From Rhodospirillaceae bacterium (GTDB lineage Bacteria > Pseudomonadota > Alphaproteobacteria > GCA-2731375), in NCBI GenBank assembly GCA_018701215.1, contig JABIWH010000064.1, positions 1 through 18,362 on the forward strand: a DNA stretch of 18,362 nucleotides, written 5' to 3'. Each line of letters opens with the position of its first letter. The stretch's first letter is position 1. Made by a program: the position numbers and the translations under genes. Below are positions 1-7,723 of this stretch, piece after piece. The notes below the pieces were generated by a model. The model was not told where the DNA came from and searched no databases. It saw only the letters and a list, made by a program, of their open reading frames with translations.

Positions 1-141
1 CGTAACGCTAAAGCGCTACACGAAGCAGCGCGGGTCCCTCCTATGGACTACCGGGACAACCGGATAAATCTCGCCCGGCATCAGCAAAAGTGGGCCACTT
101 TTACTCCGCCCTAATGGTCTGAATTTACTCCGCCGTTGACA
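1..141 (-). mobile_element. Probable terminus of an IS21-type insertion sequence (remnant or edge)
   Basis: Read on the minus strand from 141, the sequence begins TGTCAACGGCGGAGTAAA and repeats GGCGGAGTAAA 24 bases further in; on the plus strand the 11-base unit tttactccgcc sits at 100-110 and 124-134. A TGT terminus followed by short tandem terminal repeats is typical of IS21-family ends, and the phrase around 82-110 (AGTGGGCCACTTTTACTCC) is familiar from such elements. No transposase is visible, so the body would lie left of the window or be lost. The minus-strand open frame spanning 16-210 crosses the putative end and is not credible as a gene. The family assignment is from memory of pattern, not from a search. 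Confidence 0.45.
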
Positions 142-406
142 CCATTGGCCCGAAGCCGCCTGATCCTCGGAGACTGCCAAAAAGCGACATTCGAGCCATC
201 CAATTTTCACGCATAGATTCGTCGTCCCCGTATCGCTAAACTCTTACCATGTTGGAGGGAAGGCACCGGCGTTTGCGTCCCGTTCGCCCCTTCAACAAGC
301 CCGTTTTTTCGGCATTTTGTGGTGTCTGAAGGACGGGACTTTGGAGTACCATGGCTGCCGTAACCGCCAGGGCACCTCAACGCGCCGGACGATCAGGGAG
401 GAAGCA
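142..406. other. Intergenic sequence upstream of the alcohol dehydrogenase
   Basis: I see no gene here. An open frame on the plus strand extends upstream of the dehydrogenase from 317, but those 30 residues do not resemble the family, and the strong ribosome binding site lies immediately before 407. No convincing promoter or operator could be picked by eye. Confidence 0.4.
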
Positions 407-1546
407 ATGAAAATGAAGGCCGCCGTGTTACGTCGGTTCGATGCGCCGCAGCCATTCGCTGACAGCAAACCGATCAGTATCGAGGAGGTCACCCTCGATC
501 CTCCGGGCCCGAACGAGGTGCTGGTCAGGATCGGCGGCGCTGGGCTGTGCCATTCCGACCTCTCAGTGATGAACGGCGCGCGCCCGCGGCCGGAGCCGCT
601 GGTGCTGGGGCACGAGGGCGCGGGCTCGATCGTCGAGGTCGGATCCGCCATCACCGATGTGGCCCCGGGCGACCATATCGTCTTCCAATTCAGTCCCAGC
701 TGTGGGCGCTGCCGGCGCTGCATGGAAGGGCGGCCGCAAGTTTGCGAGGCCGGGGCCAAGGCTAAGGCGGCGGGCGATCTGATGGGCGGCGGCCGTCGCA
801 TCGTCGACGCCGACGGAAACCGTATCGCGCACCATACCGGCGTGTCCTGCTTCGCCGAATACGCGGTCGCCGACCGCGGCTCGATCGTTGTCATCGACAA
901 GGATCTGCCACTGCACGAGGCCGCACTGTTCGGCTGTGCGGTGATGACCGGCGTGGGCGCGGTGATAAACACGGCGCGCATCCTTCCAGGCGACACGGTT
1001 GCCATCATCGGGCTTGGCGGGGTCGGGCTAAACGGCGTGCTGGGCGCCAAGCTGGCCGGCGCGGAAACGATCATCGCCATCGACATCGCCGACGACAAGC
1101 TGGGCTTGGCCCGCCAGTTCGGCGCCACGCATACGATCGACGCGAGGGATGCAAACCATGCCGAACAGGTGCGCGACCTGACGAACGGTGGGGTCGATTT
1201 CGGGATCGACTTGGCAGGCGTCATCCCGGCGATGAAGACGGCTTACGAGGTCACACGTTATGGGGGAACCATCGTGACCGCCGGCCTGTCCCCCTCGACG
1301 GCCGAATTTTCCTTCGTCCAGAGCAACCTTGTGGCCGAGGAGAAGGCGATCAAGGGCAGCTATATGGGCTCTTGCGTGCCGGTGCGCGACATCCCGCGCT
1401 TCATCAGCTTGTACCGCCAAGGCCGGCTGCCGATCGACAAGCTGATTGGCCGCCAAGTTGGGCTGGACGATTTGAACGAGGGCTTCGACCGGCTACAGAA
1501 CGGCGAGGCGATCCGCCAGATCTGCCTTCCCCACGGCGCCGCGTGA
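407..1546 (+). CDS. Zinc-dependent alcohol dehydrogenase (MDR superfamily)
   Basis: Cytoplasmic NAD(P)-dependent medium-chain dehydrogenase of 379 residues, expected to interconvert an alcohol and an aldehyde or ketone. The N-terminal GroES-like domain carries the catalytic zinc ligands C48 (in GLCHSD), H69 with E70 (in GHEGAG) and C177. The structural zinc lobe has all four cysteines: C99, C102, C105 and C113. The Rossmann nucleotide loop is GLGGVG at 202-207. Length and motif order are normal for the family. The start at 407 is chosen because AGGGAGGA lies just upstream and the protein then begins MKMKAAVLRR as in homologues; an upstream in-frame start at 317 gives an unrelated leader. The gene stands alone, with IS-like DNA upstream and about 600 empty bases downstream, so the substrate cannot be inferred from an operon. 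Family certain, substrate unknown. Confidence 0.93.
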   Translation: MKMKAAVLRRFDAPQPFADSKPISIEEVTLDPPGPNEVLVRIGGAGLCHSDLSVMNGARPRPEPLVLGHEGAGSIVEVGSAITDVAPGDHIVFQFSPSCGRCRRCMEGRPQVCEAGAKAKAAGDLMGGGRRIVDADGNRIAHHTGVSCFAEYAVADRGSIVVIDKDLPLHEAALFGCAVMTGVGAVINTARILPGDTVAIIGLGGVGLNGVLGAKLAGAETIIAIDIADDKLGLARQFGATHTIDARDANHAEQVRDLTNGGVDFGIDLAGVIPAMKTAYEVTRYGGTIVTAGLSPSTAEFSFVQSNLVAEEKAIKGSYMGSCVPVRDIPRFISLYRQGRLPIDKLIGRQVGLDDLNEGFDRLQNGEAIRQICLPHGAA

Positions 1547-2155
1547 ATAAGCCGGTGGTAAATTCAGGTTACAAGCGCGCCACTGGATTTCGGATTAGTA
1601 AGGTGCTGTTGTCTAATGGCGATGCAATGCCGGCTCGACTCCCGAAAGCTAAAGTTCGCTGAAGCGGCTAACTCTTCCGTCGTGCCAATAGTGATTTGTC
1701 GGATATTGCTAATAGGACTGTCGCTGCTGGGTGATTAGCAGACATGCCAGAACAGCAACTTAAGGAAACAATACTTTCCTTAGATTGCTGCTGAAACCCG
1801 AAGTTTCCTTGGGCTCAACCTTCCGACCAATTTCACAGAATTTCGGAAACCCAATTTCTTCTGACGATCACACTACGAAATTAGGTCCGGGCGACCGTGC
1901 GAGCGAAAATCTAGGTATAAGGTCGGCTCGTATAAGAAAATCAGAAGTCGAAGCCTCGCCCGTTCATGGATCATGTGTGCCAAAGCCGTCATCTCCAACA
2001 TCCTTGAAAGTTCGTGATTTGGACGTATCCTGCCGAAGAAGTGAGCTCGGATTTGCGGATGGCTAGGTCCAGGATGCGCCTTGTTATTCAACCCTTAACG
2101 TATATTCTTGGAGGCATGTTAACGCCGCTCGTCCCCAGATATAGAAGGCCAAGCC
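1547..2155. other. Gene-free intergenic region with inverted repeats
   Basis: About 600 bases without a convincing gene. Short open frames exist on both strands but none looks like a conserved protein. It holds a 7-base perfect inverted repeat (TGCTAAT at 1707-1713, ATTAGCA at 1734-1740) and the stronger repeat listed at 1753-1790. Base composition is visibly more AT-rich than the flanking genes, which is consistent with regulatory or decayed DNA. Confidence 0.5.
1753..1790. repeat. Long imperfect inverted repeat (hairpin)
   Basis: The left arm 1753-1768 (CAGCAACTTAAGGAAA) pairs with the right arm 1775-1790 (TTTCCTTAGATTGCTG) at 14 of 16 positions around a 6-base loop, CAATAC. The two mismatches are adjacent. 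No T-run follows, so it is not a standard intrinsic terminator; it could be an operator, an mRNA hairpin or a mobile-element relic. Confidence 0.6.
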
Positions 2156-3544
2156 ATGAAGAATGAATTTGCGAAAAATGGCTATTACATTCTTAGAAAT
2201 GCTCTGACACACGCGGAAGTGGATCGTCTCGCAGGACCGATCCGCGCTGCTTTTAGCGGCGGCGATTACGACACCTACCAGAAGGGATCGGCCTATCCGG
2301 CGCCGGGCATCCATTCAATGGGCCCGAGAGTTTTGGAAGAACATCCAGAAATCGCGGAAGTGAGTCTCGCACACCCAGCAATTGTGGCGGCGGTCCAGGA
2401 ACTCTTCGGCGAGCCGGCAACATTGGCGCAATATTGGTCAATTATGCGTCCACCAGGCGCAGGCATCAGCGACAAGCCGTTCGTCAAGGGCAGCACCGCC
2501 CACTACGACTACAAGCCTTGGCGCTGTGTCGGCTCTTACGTCAAGTGGATGTTTGCGGTCGTCCCGTTCGTTGATTACACGGAGACTGCCGGCCCACTCG
2601 CCGTATCTCCCGGCTCACACCTTGAAACCAGCCTATTGCCGTCGAATGGGCGTGTGCATCAGGTCGACGCCGCTCAGGTCCCGTCTTCGAACGAAATTAG
2701 GCTGGTAGACCCGTCACTAAAAAAGGGCGATGTCGTCTTGATGGATGGTTTTTTATGGCATGAGGCGCGTCCCAACTACGGTAACTCTGATCGCTGTGGG
2801 CTCTACATGAAGTTCCACGCAAAATCATCGCCTCCCGCCTGCGGGCCTACGATCTACCCGTCTGCCGTTCATGACATTCTGTCGGACGACGTTAAGCACC
2901 TCGTGCCATACCATCGGGGTGACGGACGGTACGCTGCGGTTCGTGACGAGCCGGTCGGCGGCATCGACGAGGCGCGACTGGTGATCGAAGATAGTGATGA
3001 AAAGGTGCTCGTCCTAGGAAACGACACCGATGGCTGGCAGCTTCCGAAGTTTGCAGCCTCGGAAGACCCATCAGCCCACATTCTGGACGTCTGCAATGTA
3101 ATGGGTTCCCTCGTCACGCAAACGCACGATCAACTGGGATTGCAATTGCCCTGGCTCAGCTGGATCATCGACCTCTCCGAGCCGGTCAAAGACGACGACA
3201 CTGAGGAGTGGCGATGTCGGGTATATGGCCATCGGCTGCAAACCGCTGCCCCAGTGCTAAAATCGGCAAATGATGTAACGCGCCAACATCGCTGGATGTC
3301 GGCCGATGACCTTGAAGAGGTTAATTCCGCCGGACTATTGGAATGTGGACCGGGCGTGCTCAAATGGCTGCATATGTGGCAGAAAGAGGAAGATGAGGAC
3401 GGAAGCCCTGTCACCAGAAGCTTTGGCGTGCCCTCCACTGATGTCGAGTATTATTCGTTCAACCAAAATGGCAACCCGAAAGGTACCTATCGTATAGGGG
3501 AGTTCGACGAAAACGGCCGGCCTGCGCCCGCCGATCTCGGCTGA
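2156..3544 (+). CDS. PhyH-family Fe(II)/2-oxoglutarate dioxygenase with C-terminal Nudix-like domain
   Basis: The 462-residue protein has a phytanoyl-CoA-dioxygenase-like N-terminal domain (about 1-250). Its iron ligands are visible as the HxD pair H116/D118 (in AHYDYKP) and the distal H202 (in FLWHEARPNYG), and R213 eleven residues later is placed to bind 2-oxoglutarate. The family hydroxylates small molecules and lipids in the cytoplasm. Residues about 283-405 form a second unit: VLVLGNDTDGWQLPKF resembles the opening strands of a Nudix hydrolase, and the later HRWMSADDLEEV resembles the usual W-x-x-x-x-L segment near the end of that fold. The GX5EX7REUXEEXGU box is absent: the corresponding helix reads VTQTHDQLGL and lacks the catalytic glutamates, so a binding or structural role is more likely than hydrolysis. 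The start is supported by AAGG upstream. It converges on the CoA-transferase with 31 bases between stop codons. The dioxygenase call is firm; the second domain is inference. Confidence 0.85.
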   Translation: MKNEFAKNGYYILRNALTHAEVDRLAGPIRAAFSGGDYDTYQKGSAYPAPGIHSMGPRVLEEHPEIAEVSLAHPAIVAAVQELFGEPATLAQYWSIMRPPGAGISDKPFVKGSTAHYDYKPWRCVGSYVKWMFAVVPFVDYTETAGPLAVSPGSHLETSLLPSNGRVHQVDAAQVPSSNEIRLVDPSLKKGDVVLMDGFLWHEARPNYGNSDRCGLYMKFHAKSSPPACGPTIYPSAVHDILSDDVKHLVPYHRGDGRYAAVRDEPVGGIDEARLVIEDSDEKVLVLGNDTDGWQLPKFAASEDPSAHILDVCNVMGSLVTQTHDQLGLQLPWLSWIIDLSEPVKDDDTEEWRCRVYGHRLQTAAPVLKSANDVTRQHRWMSADDLEEVNSAGLLECGPGVLKWLHMWQKEEDEDGSPVTRSFGVPSTDVEYYSFNQNGNPKGTYRIGEFDENGRPAPADLG

Positions 3545-3575
3545 AGGTGCAAATAGTCGGACTGGTTTCGGGCGC

Positions 3576-4784
3576 CTAAATCGCCCCGCTTGTTCGGAGA
3601 CCCGCGATGGCGGCTTCGTTAAAGCCCAGTTCGCCAAGAATGTCATTACTGTGCTGGCCGACCGTTGGGGGCGGGACCGCGACGCCCGGCCCGTCGCGGC
3701 CTAATTTGAAGCCCAAATTCACCGCATGAAAAGTGCCTGTAATTCCCGGCGGTGGTGGTAGCGGTTGAAACATCTCGCGATGTGTTAGTTGCGCATCATC
3801 GCGCAGTTCCCTCACATTTTTGTTTTTACTGGCTGGAACGCCTGCCGCGTTCAACCTCCGTTCCCAATTTTCTGCGGTGTCGTTGGCGAACGCCTCTGTC
3901 ATCAAGCGTAGATATTCTGCTGCATGTATAATGCGCGCCTCGCTGGTTGCGAAGCGTTCGTCCTCAGCCAAATCACCGCGGCCAATTTCATGCACCATGG
4001 CTGCAAACTGGGTTGGCGTGACAGCGGCGACCGTCATGGTCCCATCGGCAGTCGAAAACACTGAAGATGGGCCCCCCGTGCCAGGCGCCCCGTTTCCCGA
4101 AATTTGCGGATCAACATCGTAGTTGAGTGGTAGTCCTGCCATCGGGCTCATCAGTGAGACCGCCGTGTCCAACATGGAAACATCCACATAGTCTCCTTGC
4201 CCTGTTTGCGTCCTTCTAAAGAGCCCACTGGCGATCGCGAACGCAGCGTTCATACCGGTCGTCATGTCGCACATCCAAAAGCCAACTTTCGTTGGTCCCG
4301 TCTCCGGGTAACCGGTGACCGACATAATGCCGGAAGCCGCTTGAATGACCGGGTCATAGGCAGCTGCATGGGAACGCGGCCCACTTTGCCCAAAACCGGA
4401 GATGGAGCAATATACGAGCCGAGGATTTAGCGCCCGAAGGCGCTCTTGCCCGAAACCGAGTTTTTCCATGGCGCCCGCTTTGAAGTTCTCCACGAGAACA
4501 TCCGCACGCTCGACCAGGCGATCGACAATTGCACGTGAGGCTTCGTGTTTAAGATCCAAACTCAAGCTTCGTTTTCCCGAGTTGACAGCCGAGGCGAGCG
4601 CCGACATGCCTGCGGCCGCGCTTTCAGGCGTCGGCGTCAACAACCCGCGCCCTTGATCCCCACCGTTGGGATGTTCAACCTTGATTACTTCGGCACCGAG
4701 CAGCGCCATCTGGTACGTCGCATAGGGACCTGCAAGGACCTGAGTAAAATCGACTACGCGAATGCCAGCAAATGGTTGAGCCAT
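3576..4784 (-). CDS. CaiB/BaiF family (class III) CoA-transferase
   Basis: A 402-residue class III CoA-transferase, expected to move CoA between two carboxylic acids, activating or recycling a catabolic intermediate in the cytoplasm. It opens with the family hallmark GIRVVDFTQVLAGPYAT, followed by GAEVIKVEHPNGGD, KRSLSLDLK (71-79) and VENFKAGAMEKLG. D173 in MCDMTTGMNA aligns with the catalytic aspartate (Asp169 of formyl-CoA transferase), and GQGDYVDVSMLD follows as usual. Length is typical. The start at 4784 is preferred over an upstream start at 4907 because the first 41 residues of the longer form do not match the family and TCCTGGAG precedes 4784. The alpha/beta hydrolase lies 208 bases upstream on the same strand, so the two may be co-transcribed. 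The acyl substrate cannot be read from the sequence. Confidence 0.93.
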   Translation of the reverse strand: MAQPFAGIRVVDFTQVLAGPYATYQMALLGAEVIKVEHPNGGDQGRGLLTPTPESAAAGMSALASAVNSGKRSLSLDLKHEASRAIVDRLVERADVLVENFKAGAMEKLGFGQERLRALNPRLVYCSISGFGQSGPRSHAAAYDPVIQAASGIMSVTGYPETGPTKVGFWMCDMTTGMNAAFAIASGLFRRTQTGQGDYVDVSMLDTAVSLMSPMAGLPLNYDVDPQISGNGAPGTGGPSSVFSTADGTMTVAAVTPTQFAAMVHEIGRGDLAEDERFATSEARIIHAAEYLRLMTEAFANDTAENWERRLNAAGVPASKNKNVRELRDDAQLTHREMFQPLPPPPGITGTFHAVNLGFKLGRDGPGVAVPPPTVGQHSNDILGELGFNEAAIAGLRTSGAI

Positions 4785-4992
4785 ACAACGTCTCCAGGAA
4801 TGTCGTCTTTGATACAGACAAATTTGATGAGGTATGCAGCCTAGCGGAGGCGACTGACGAAGCCAATCATGCGCTCGCTTTTCGGCGATGCAGCTGGGAA
4901 TGACCATTCACCCATCGGCGATCGCGTATCGATCGACAAGCGTGTGCGAAAATCCGATGAGAGGCAAACAGGCCGCCGGAGCTTTCCTCCCC

Positions 4993-5742
4993 TTACGGCG
5001 CCCTGCCGTGTGTCTGAATGAATCTGCGTACCCGGTTAACCGTGCGTTCCTTTAGATCGGGTGGAGACGTCCATGGAAAAACTGTGATCTCGGCGTTTGG
5101 TGCCAGCGAGGCAACGTCCACCGATGTTTGGTGCGGGTGTGCAGGAACATCGTCCGGCAGCACGAGAATTGGCGTTTGGCAATTTCGGATGAAGTCGCGT
5201 GACACGCTGTAGAGAAAGTCAGGGTTCGCTCGGTACAAGTTGTGTAGATACTTCTCAATGGCCTCTTGGCTCAGGTCGGGCCGTCGGGCAAGCAACTCCG
5301 GGGCCCACCCGTCTCGGCCGGACCGGTACATGACATCGGGGTCTTCCGGCCAATGCCCCACCGACTGGCAGAATATTGCGGCAGCTATACGCTCGGGGGC
5401 TCGTTCAAGAAGCGTTCCGGCGAAGCAGCCGCCAATACAGTATCCCATGTAGACGAATTCGCGGATGCCGAGATGATCCATCAGCCCGAGCTGGTCGTCG
5501 GCGAAGCTGCCCCACGGATCGTCAACGGCTATCGGCCCCGTACTCTCGCCGCCAATGGCGTTACGCTGATCCAGCGTGATACAGCGAAAGTCGTTTTTGA
5601 AGACGTCCATCGCGTTGAAGACCGCACGCGGCCAGTTGTCGATACGAGAGTTGAGGCCGCCGCCCGGGGTGACCAGAAGCGGAAAACCACTACCGACCTC
5701 TTCGTAACGAATGCGAACATCGCCCTTTTCATAGAACGGCAT
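4993..5742 (-). CDS. Alpha/beta hydrolase with cysteine nucleophile
   Basis: A 249-residue alpha/beta-fold protein. FPLLVTPGGG (20-29) is the oxyanion-hole strand, LDQRNAIGGES (58-67) corresponds to the usual D-x-R-G-x-G-x-S turn with N in place of the first G, and the nucleophile elbow is MGYCIGG with C102 where serine is normal, as in dienelactone hydrolases. D197 or D198 is placed as the acid. The catalytic histidine normally found near the C terminus as GH is not visible: that region reads VFPWTSPPDLKERTV (221-235). H202 and H204 lie just after the acid loop and might substitute. The ATG at 5742 is chosen because GAGGGAAGAG precedes it; a TTG at 5760 would place that site inside the gene. 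It lies upstream of the CoA-transferase on the same strand and diverges from the aminotransferase. Hydrolase, lyase or non-catalytic binding are all possible. Confidence 0.82.
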   Translation of the reverse strand: MPFYEKGDVRIRYEEVGSGFPLLVTPGGGLNSRIDNWPRAVFNAMDVFKNDFRCITLDQRNAIGGESTGPIAVDDPWGSFADDQLGLMDHLGIREFVYMGYCIGGCFAGTLLERAPERIAAAIFCQSVGHWPEDPDVMYRSGRDGWAPELLARRPDLSQEAIEKYLHNLYRANPDFLYSVSRDFIRNCQTPILVLPDDVPAHPHQTSVDVASLAPNAEITVFPWTSPPDLKERTVNRVRRFIQTHGRAP

Positions 5743-6058
5743 GGTTGGCTCTTCCCTCAATAGCTGGCGGTGCGCGGAAAAGGTGCGGATGGGTACCGTT
5801 TCCAGAGATCAGTTTGATATTACCGTCTGTTTACCCCTGGTGGCAAAGCGGACATTTCAAATCGGAAAATGAGCGCCGCGCCCATTTAGGGACCATGTGT
5901 GCCAGGAGGCGACATTCAGCCACGATAGAATTCCCTCAATGTCCCGCCGACTGCATCCCGATAAACTTGCCGCCATGTCGGACGGAATCCACTTGATCCC
6001 AAACCGCAACAGCGTGCACAGTTCGTTTTTCGCTATCAATTGTTCGAGGAAATCCACG
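5743..6058. other. Divergent intergenic region
   Basis: 316 bases between the start codons of the minus-strand hydrolase and the plus-strand aminotransferase must hold promoters for both directions. I could not assign -35/-10 pairs or an operator by eye. The plus-strand open frame from 5897 is only an upstream extension of the aminotransferase frame and has no family resemblance. Confidence 0.4.
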
Positions 6059-7420
6059 ATGTCGAATACTGCTGAAGTCGCAAACAATGCCGAAGCCGCC
6101 CTGAACAAACGGGACATGGCGCATCTGATCCACCCCCTGCACAATCGCGCAGCGCAGACTAGCGGCAAGGTGTGGACCGGCGGGGAGGGCGCGTTCCTCG
6201 TGGATGCCAATGGCGACCGGTATATCGACGGACTTAGTGGTCTCTGGAACAACACGGCCGGCAACGGCCGTAATGAGTTGGCCGAGGCGGGCGCCAAACA
6301 GCTCACGGAGATGGGCTATGCGTCGGGCTATGCAGGCAGTTCCAATGCCCAGGCGATCGAGCTCGCGGAACGGCTAGCCAAAATCACCTATTCCAATATC
6401 AACCATTTCTATTTTACCTCGGGCGGCGGCGAATCGACGGACACCAATATCAAGATGGCGCGCTATTACTGGAAGCTGAAGGGCAAGCCCGAGAAGACCA
6501 AATGCATATCACGCATCTGGGGCTATCACGGCGTCACCTTGGCTGCCATGAGCGCGACTGGCATCGATGCGTATTGGCCGATGTTCGAACCCAGGGTACC
6601 GGGCTTCATCCATATTCCCGGCCCTTATCCCTATCTCTACGAAGCACCCGAGGGCGAGAGCCAGGGCGTCGCGGCCGCAAATGAGCTCGAGAAGGCGATC
6701 CTCGCGGCCGGCCCGGATACTGTGGCGATGTTCATCGCAGAGCCGGTGCAGGGCGCCGGCGGCGTTATCGTGCCGCAAGACGACTATTTCCCGCGCATCC
6801 GCGAGATTTGCGATAAGTACGAGGTTCTGCTCGTCTCGGACGAGGTCATTACCGGCTTTGGCCGTACCGGTACCATGTTCGGGCTGGAACATTGGGGCGT
6901 AAAGCCCGACCTGATCCAGTTTGCCAAGGCAATCACCTCGGGCTATTTCCCCCTCGGCGGCATCGGCGTCAGCGACGAGATCACCAAGACCATGGAGGAT
7001 AGCGGCAAACCCTTCATGCACGCCTATACCTACAGCGCCCACCCCGTAGGCTGCGCCATTGCGAATGCTATGCTTAGCGTTATCGAGACGGAAGATTTCC
7101 CCGGTCAGGCGGCGGACAAAGGCAAACGCCTGCTGAATGGGCTGAAGGACGCGCTCGGCAATCATCCGAATGTCGGCGAGGTTCGCGGTCTCGGCATGAT
7201 GTGCGGCATCGAATATGTGAAGGATCGTTCCACCAAGGAAATGTTCGAAGGCGCCGACGGCATCGGTGCGAAAATCCATAGCGAGACCATGGCGCGCGGC
7301 ATGTTCAGCCGGGTCCGCGGCGACGTCTACTGCCTCGCCCCCCCGATCGTCACCGGCGAGGATACAATCGACCAGATCGTCGATATCATGGCGGAATCGA
7401 CAAAGGCCGTGCTGGGATAG
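6059..7420 (+). CDS. Class III PLP-dependent aminotransferase (omega-aminotransferase type)
   Basis: A 453-residue fold-type I, class III aminotransferase that moves an amino group from an amine or omega-amino acid to a keto acid such as pyruvate. FYFTSGGGESTDTNIKMAR (118-136) is the phosphate-binding region, YHGVTLAAMSATG (156-168) holds the aromatic ring stacker, and AEPVQGAGGVIVP is conserved. D261 in VSDEVITGFGRTG contacts the PLP nitrogen, and K290 in FAKAITSGYFPLG is the Schiff-base lysine. All key residues are present and length is normal. The start at 6059 is preferred because CGAGGAAA precedes it and residues 1-54 of a longer form beginning at 5897 do not match the family. It is transcribed away from the hydrolase/CoA-transferase pair and is followed by a palindromic repeat that may end transcription. 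Amine substrate unknown. Confidence 0.94.
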   Translation: MSNTAEVANNAEAALNKRDMAHLIHPLHNRAAQTSGKVWTGGEGAFLVDANGDRYIDGLSGLWNNTAGNGRNELAEAGAKQLTEMGYASGYAGSSNAQAIELAERLAKITYSNINHFYFTSGGGESTDTNIKMARYYWKLKGKPEKTKCISRIWGYHGVTLAAMSATGIDAYWPMFEPRVPGFIHIPGPYPYLYEAPEGESQGVAAANELEKAILAAGPDTVAMFIAEPVQGAGGVIVPQDDYFPRIREICDKYEVLLVSDEVITGFGRTGTMFGLEHWGVKPDLIQFAKAITSGYFPLGGIGVSDEITKTMEDSGKPFMHAYTYSAHPVGCAIANAMLSVIETEDFPGQAADKGKRLLNGLKDALGNHPNVGEVRGLGMMCGIEYVKDRSTKEMFEGADGIGAKIHSETMARGMFSRVRGDVYCLAPPIVTGEDTIDQIVDIMAESTKAVLG

Positions 7421-7624
7421 GGCGCGGCAGCAACGTACCACGCCCTGCACGTCATCCCGGACAAGCGGCGTAGCCGCGCAGATCCGGGATCCATTTCAAT
7501 GCAGCACGCCAACATCGCCGGTTGTCGCGCCGTTGAGGTTTGCATCCTCACGCCAGTGCACGAGGATGACCGTGTGGAGGAAGTGCCCATGCTTAGCTAG
7601 GGTGAAGGGAAATCCATACGCACC
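7421..7624. other. Intergenic sequence after the aminotransferase
   Basis: No gene is visible. The stretch contains the palindromic repeat at 7451-7493 and a short inverted repeat, TAGGGTG at 7598-7604 against CACCCTA at 7621-7627, which marks the edge of the gene debris that follows. Confidence 0.5.
7451..7493. repeat. Palindromic intergenic repeat, possible terminator hairpin
   Basis: GTCATCCCGGACAAGCGGC runs into TAGCCGCGCAGATCCGGGAT: the outer arms ATCCCGG (7454-7460) and CCGGGAT (7484-7490) and the inner arms GCGGC (7465-7469) and GCCGC (7473-7477) fold into a nested hairpin. Elements of the form GTCATCCCGGAC...GATCCGGGATCCA are widely dispersed in alphaproteobacterial intergenic DNA. 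It lies about 30 bases after the aminotransferase stop, so it may also act as a terminator or mRNA stabiliser. No poly-T follows. Confidence 0.7.
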
Positions 7625-7723
7625 CTAACGGTTCCGACCCAACAGGGCTTCGAACAGCCCCGCGAGCATGCGCGCTTGGGACACCCGGGACGACACCAGC
7701 AGGTGTTCCTGCTAGGTATGCGC
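7625..7723 (-). pseudogene. Short coding-like C-terminal fragment of unknown protein
   Basis: On the minus strand this reads GAHT, a stop, then QEHLLVSSRVSQARML and AGLFEALLGRNR before the final stop at 7625-7627. The composition (amphipathic, alanine, leucine and arginine rich) looks like the helical end of a real protein, but there is no start codon and no upstream body. I cannot name the parent gene. It directly abuts the nuclease fragment. Confidence 0.3.

Noticed and set aside
292..1224. Long minus-strand open frame of 310 codons across the dehydrogenase
   Set aside because: It is antisense to a gene with complete zinc and nucleotide motifs; the serine/proline/alanine-rich composition is typical of a GC-rich shadow frame.
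1873..2091. Minus-strand 72-codon frame with a helix-like piece (EMTALAHMIHERARLRLL) that resembles the start of a winged-helix regulator
   Set aside because: Only one short segment resembles a regulator, the frame starts with TTG without a ribosome site, and no recognition helix follows. It may be a relic but is too weak to annotate.
6509..7450. Minus-strand 313-codon frame opposite the aminotransferase
   Set aside because: Shadow of a gene with all class III aminotransferase motifs; the antisense product resembles no family.
7603..7622. Similarity of TGAAGGGAAATCCATACG here to TGAAGGAAACCCATACG near 16981 as a dispersed repeat
   Set aside because: The match is short, contains an indel and a mismatch, and the flanks do not align; chance or a shared short coding phrase is as likely.
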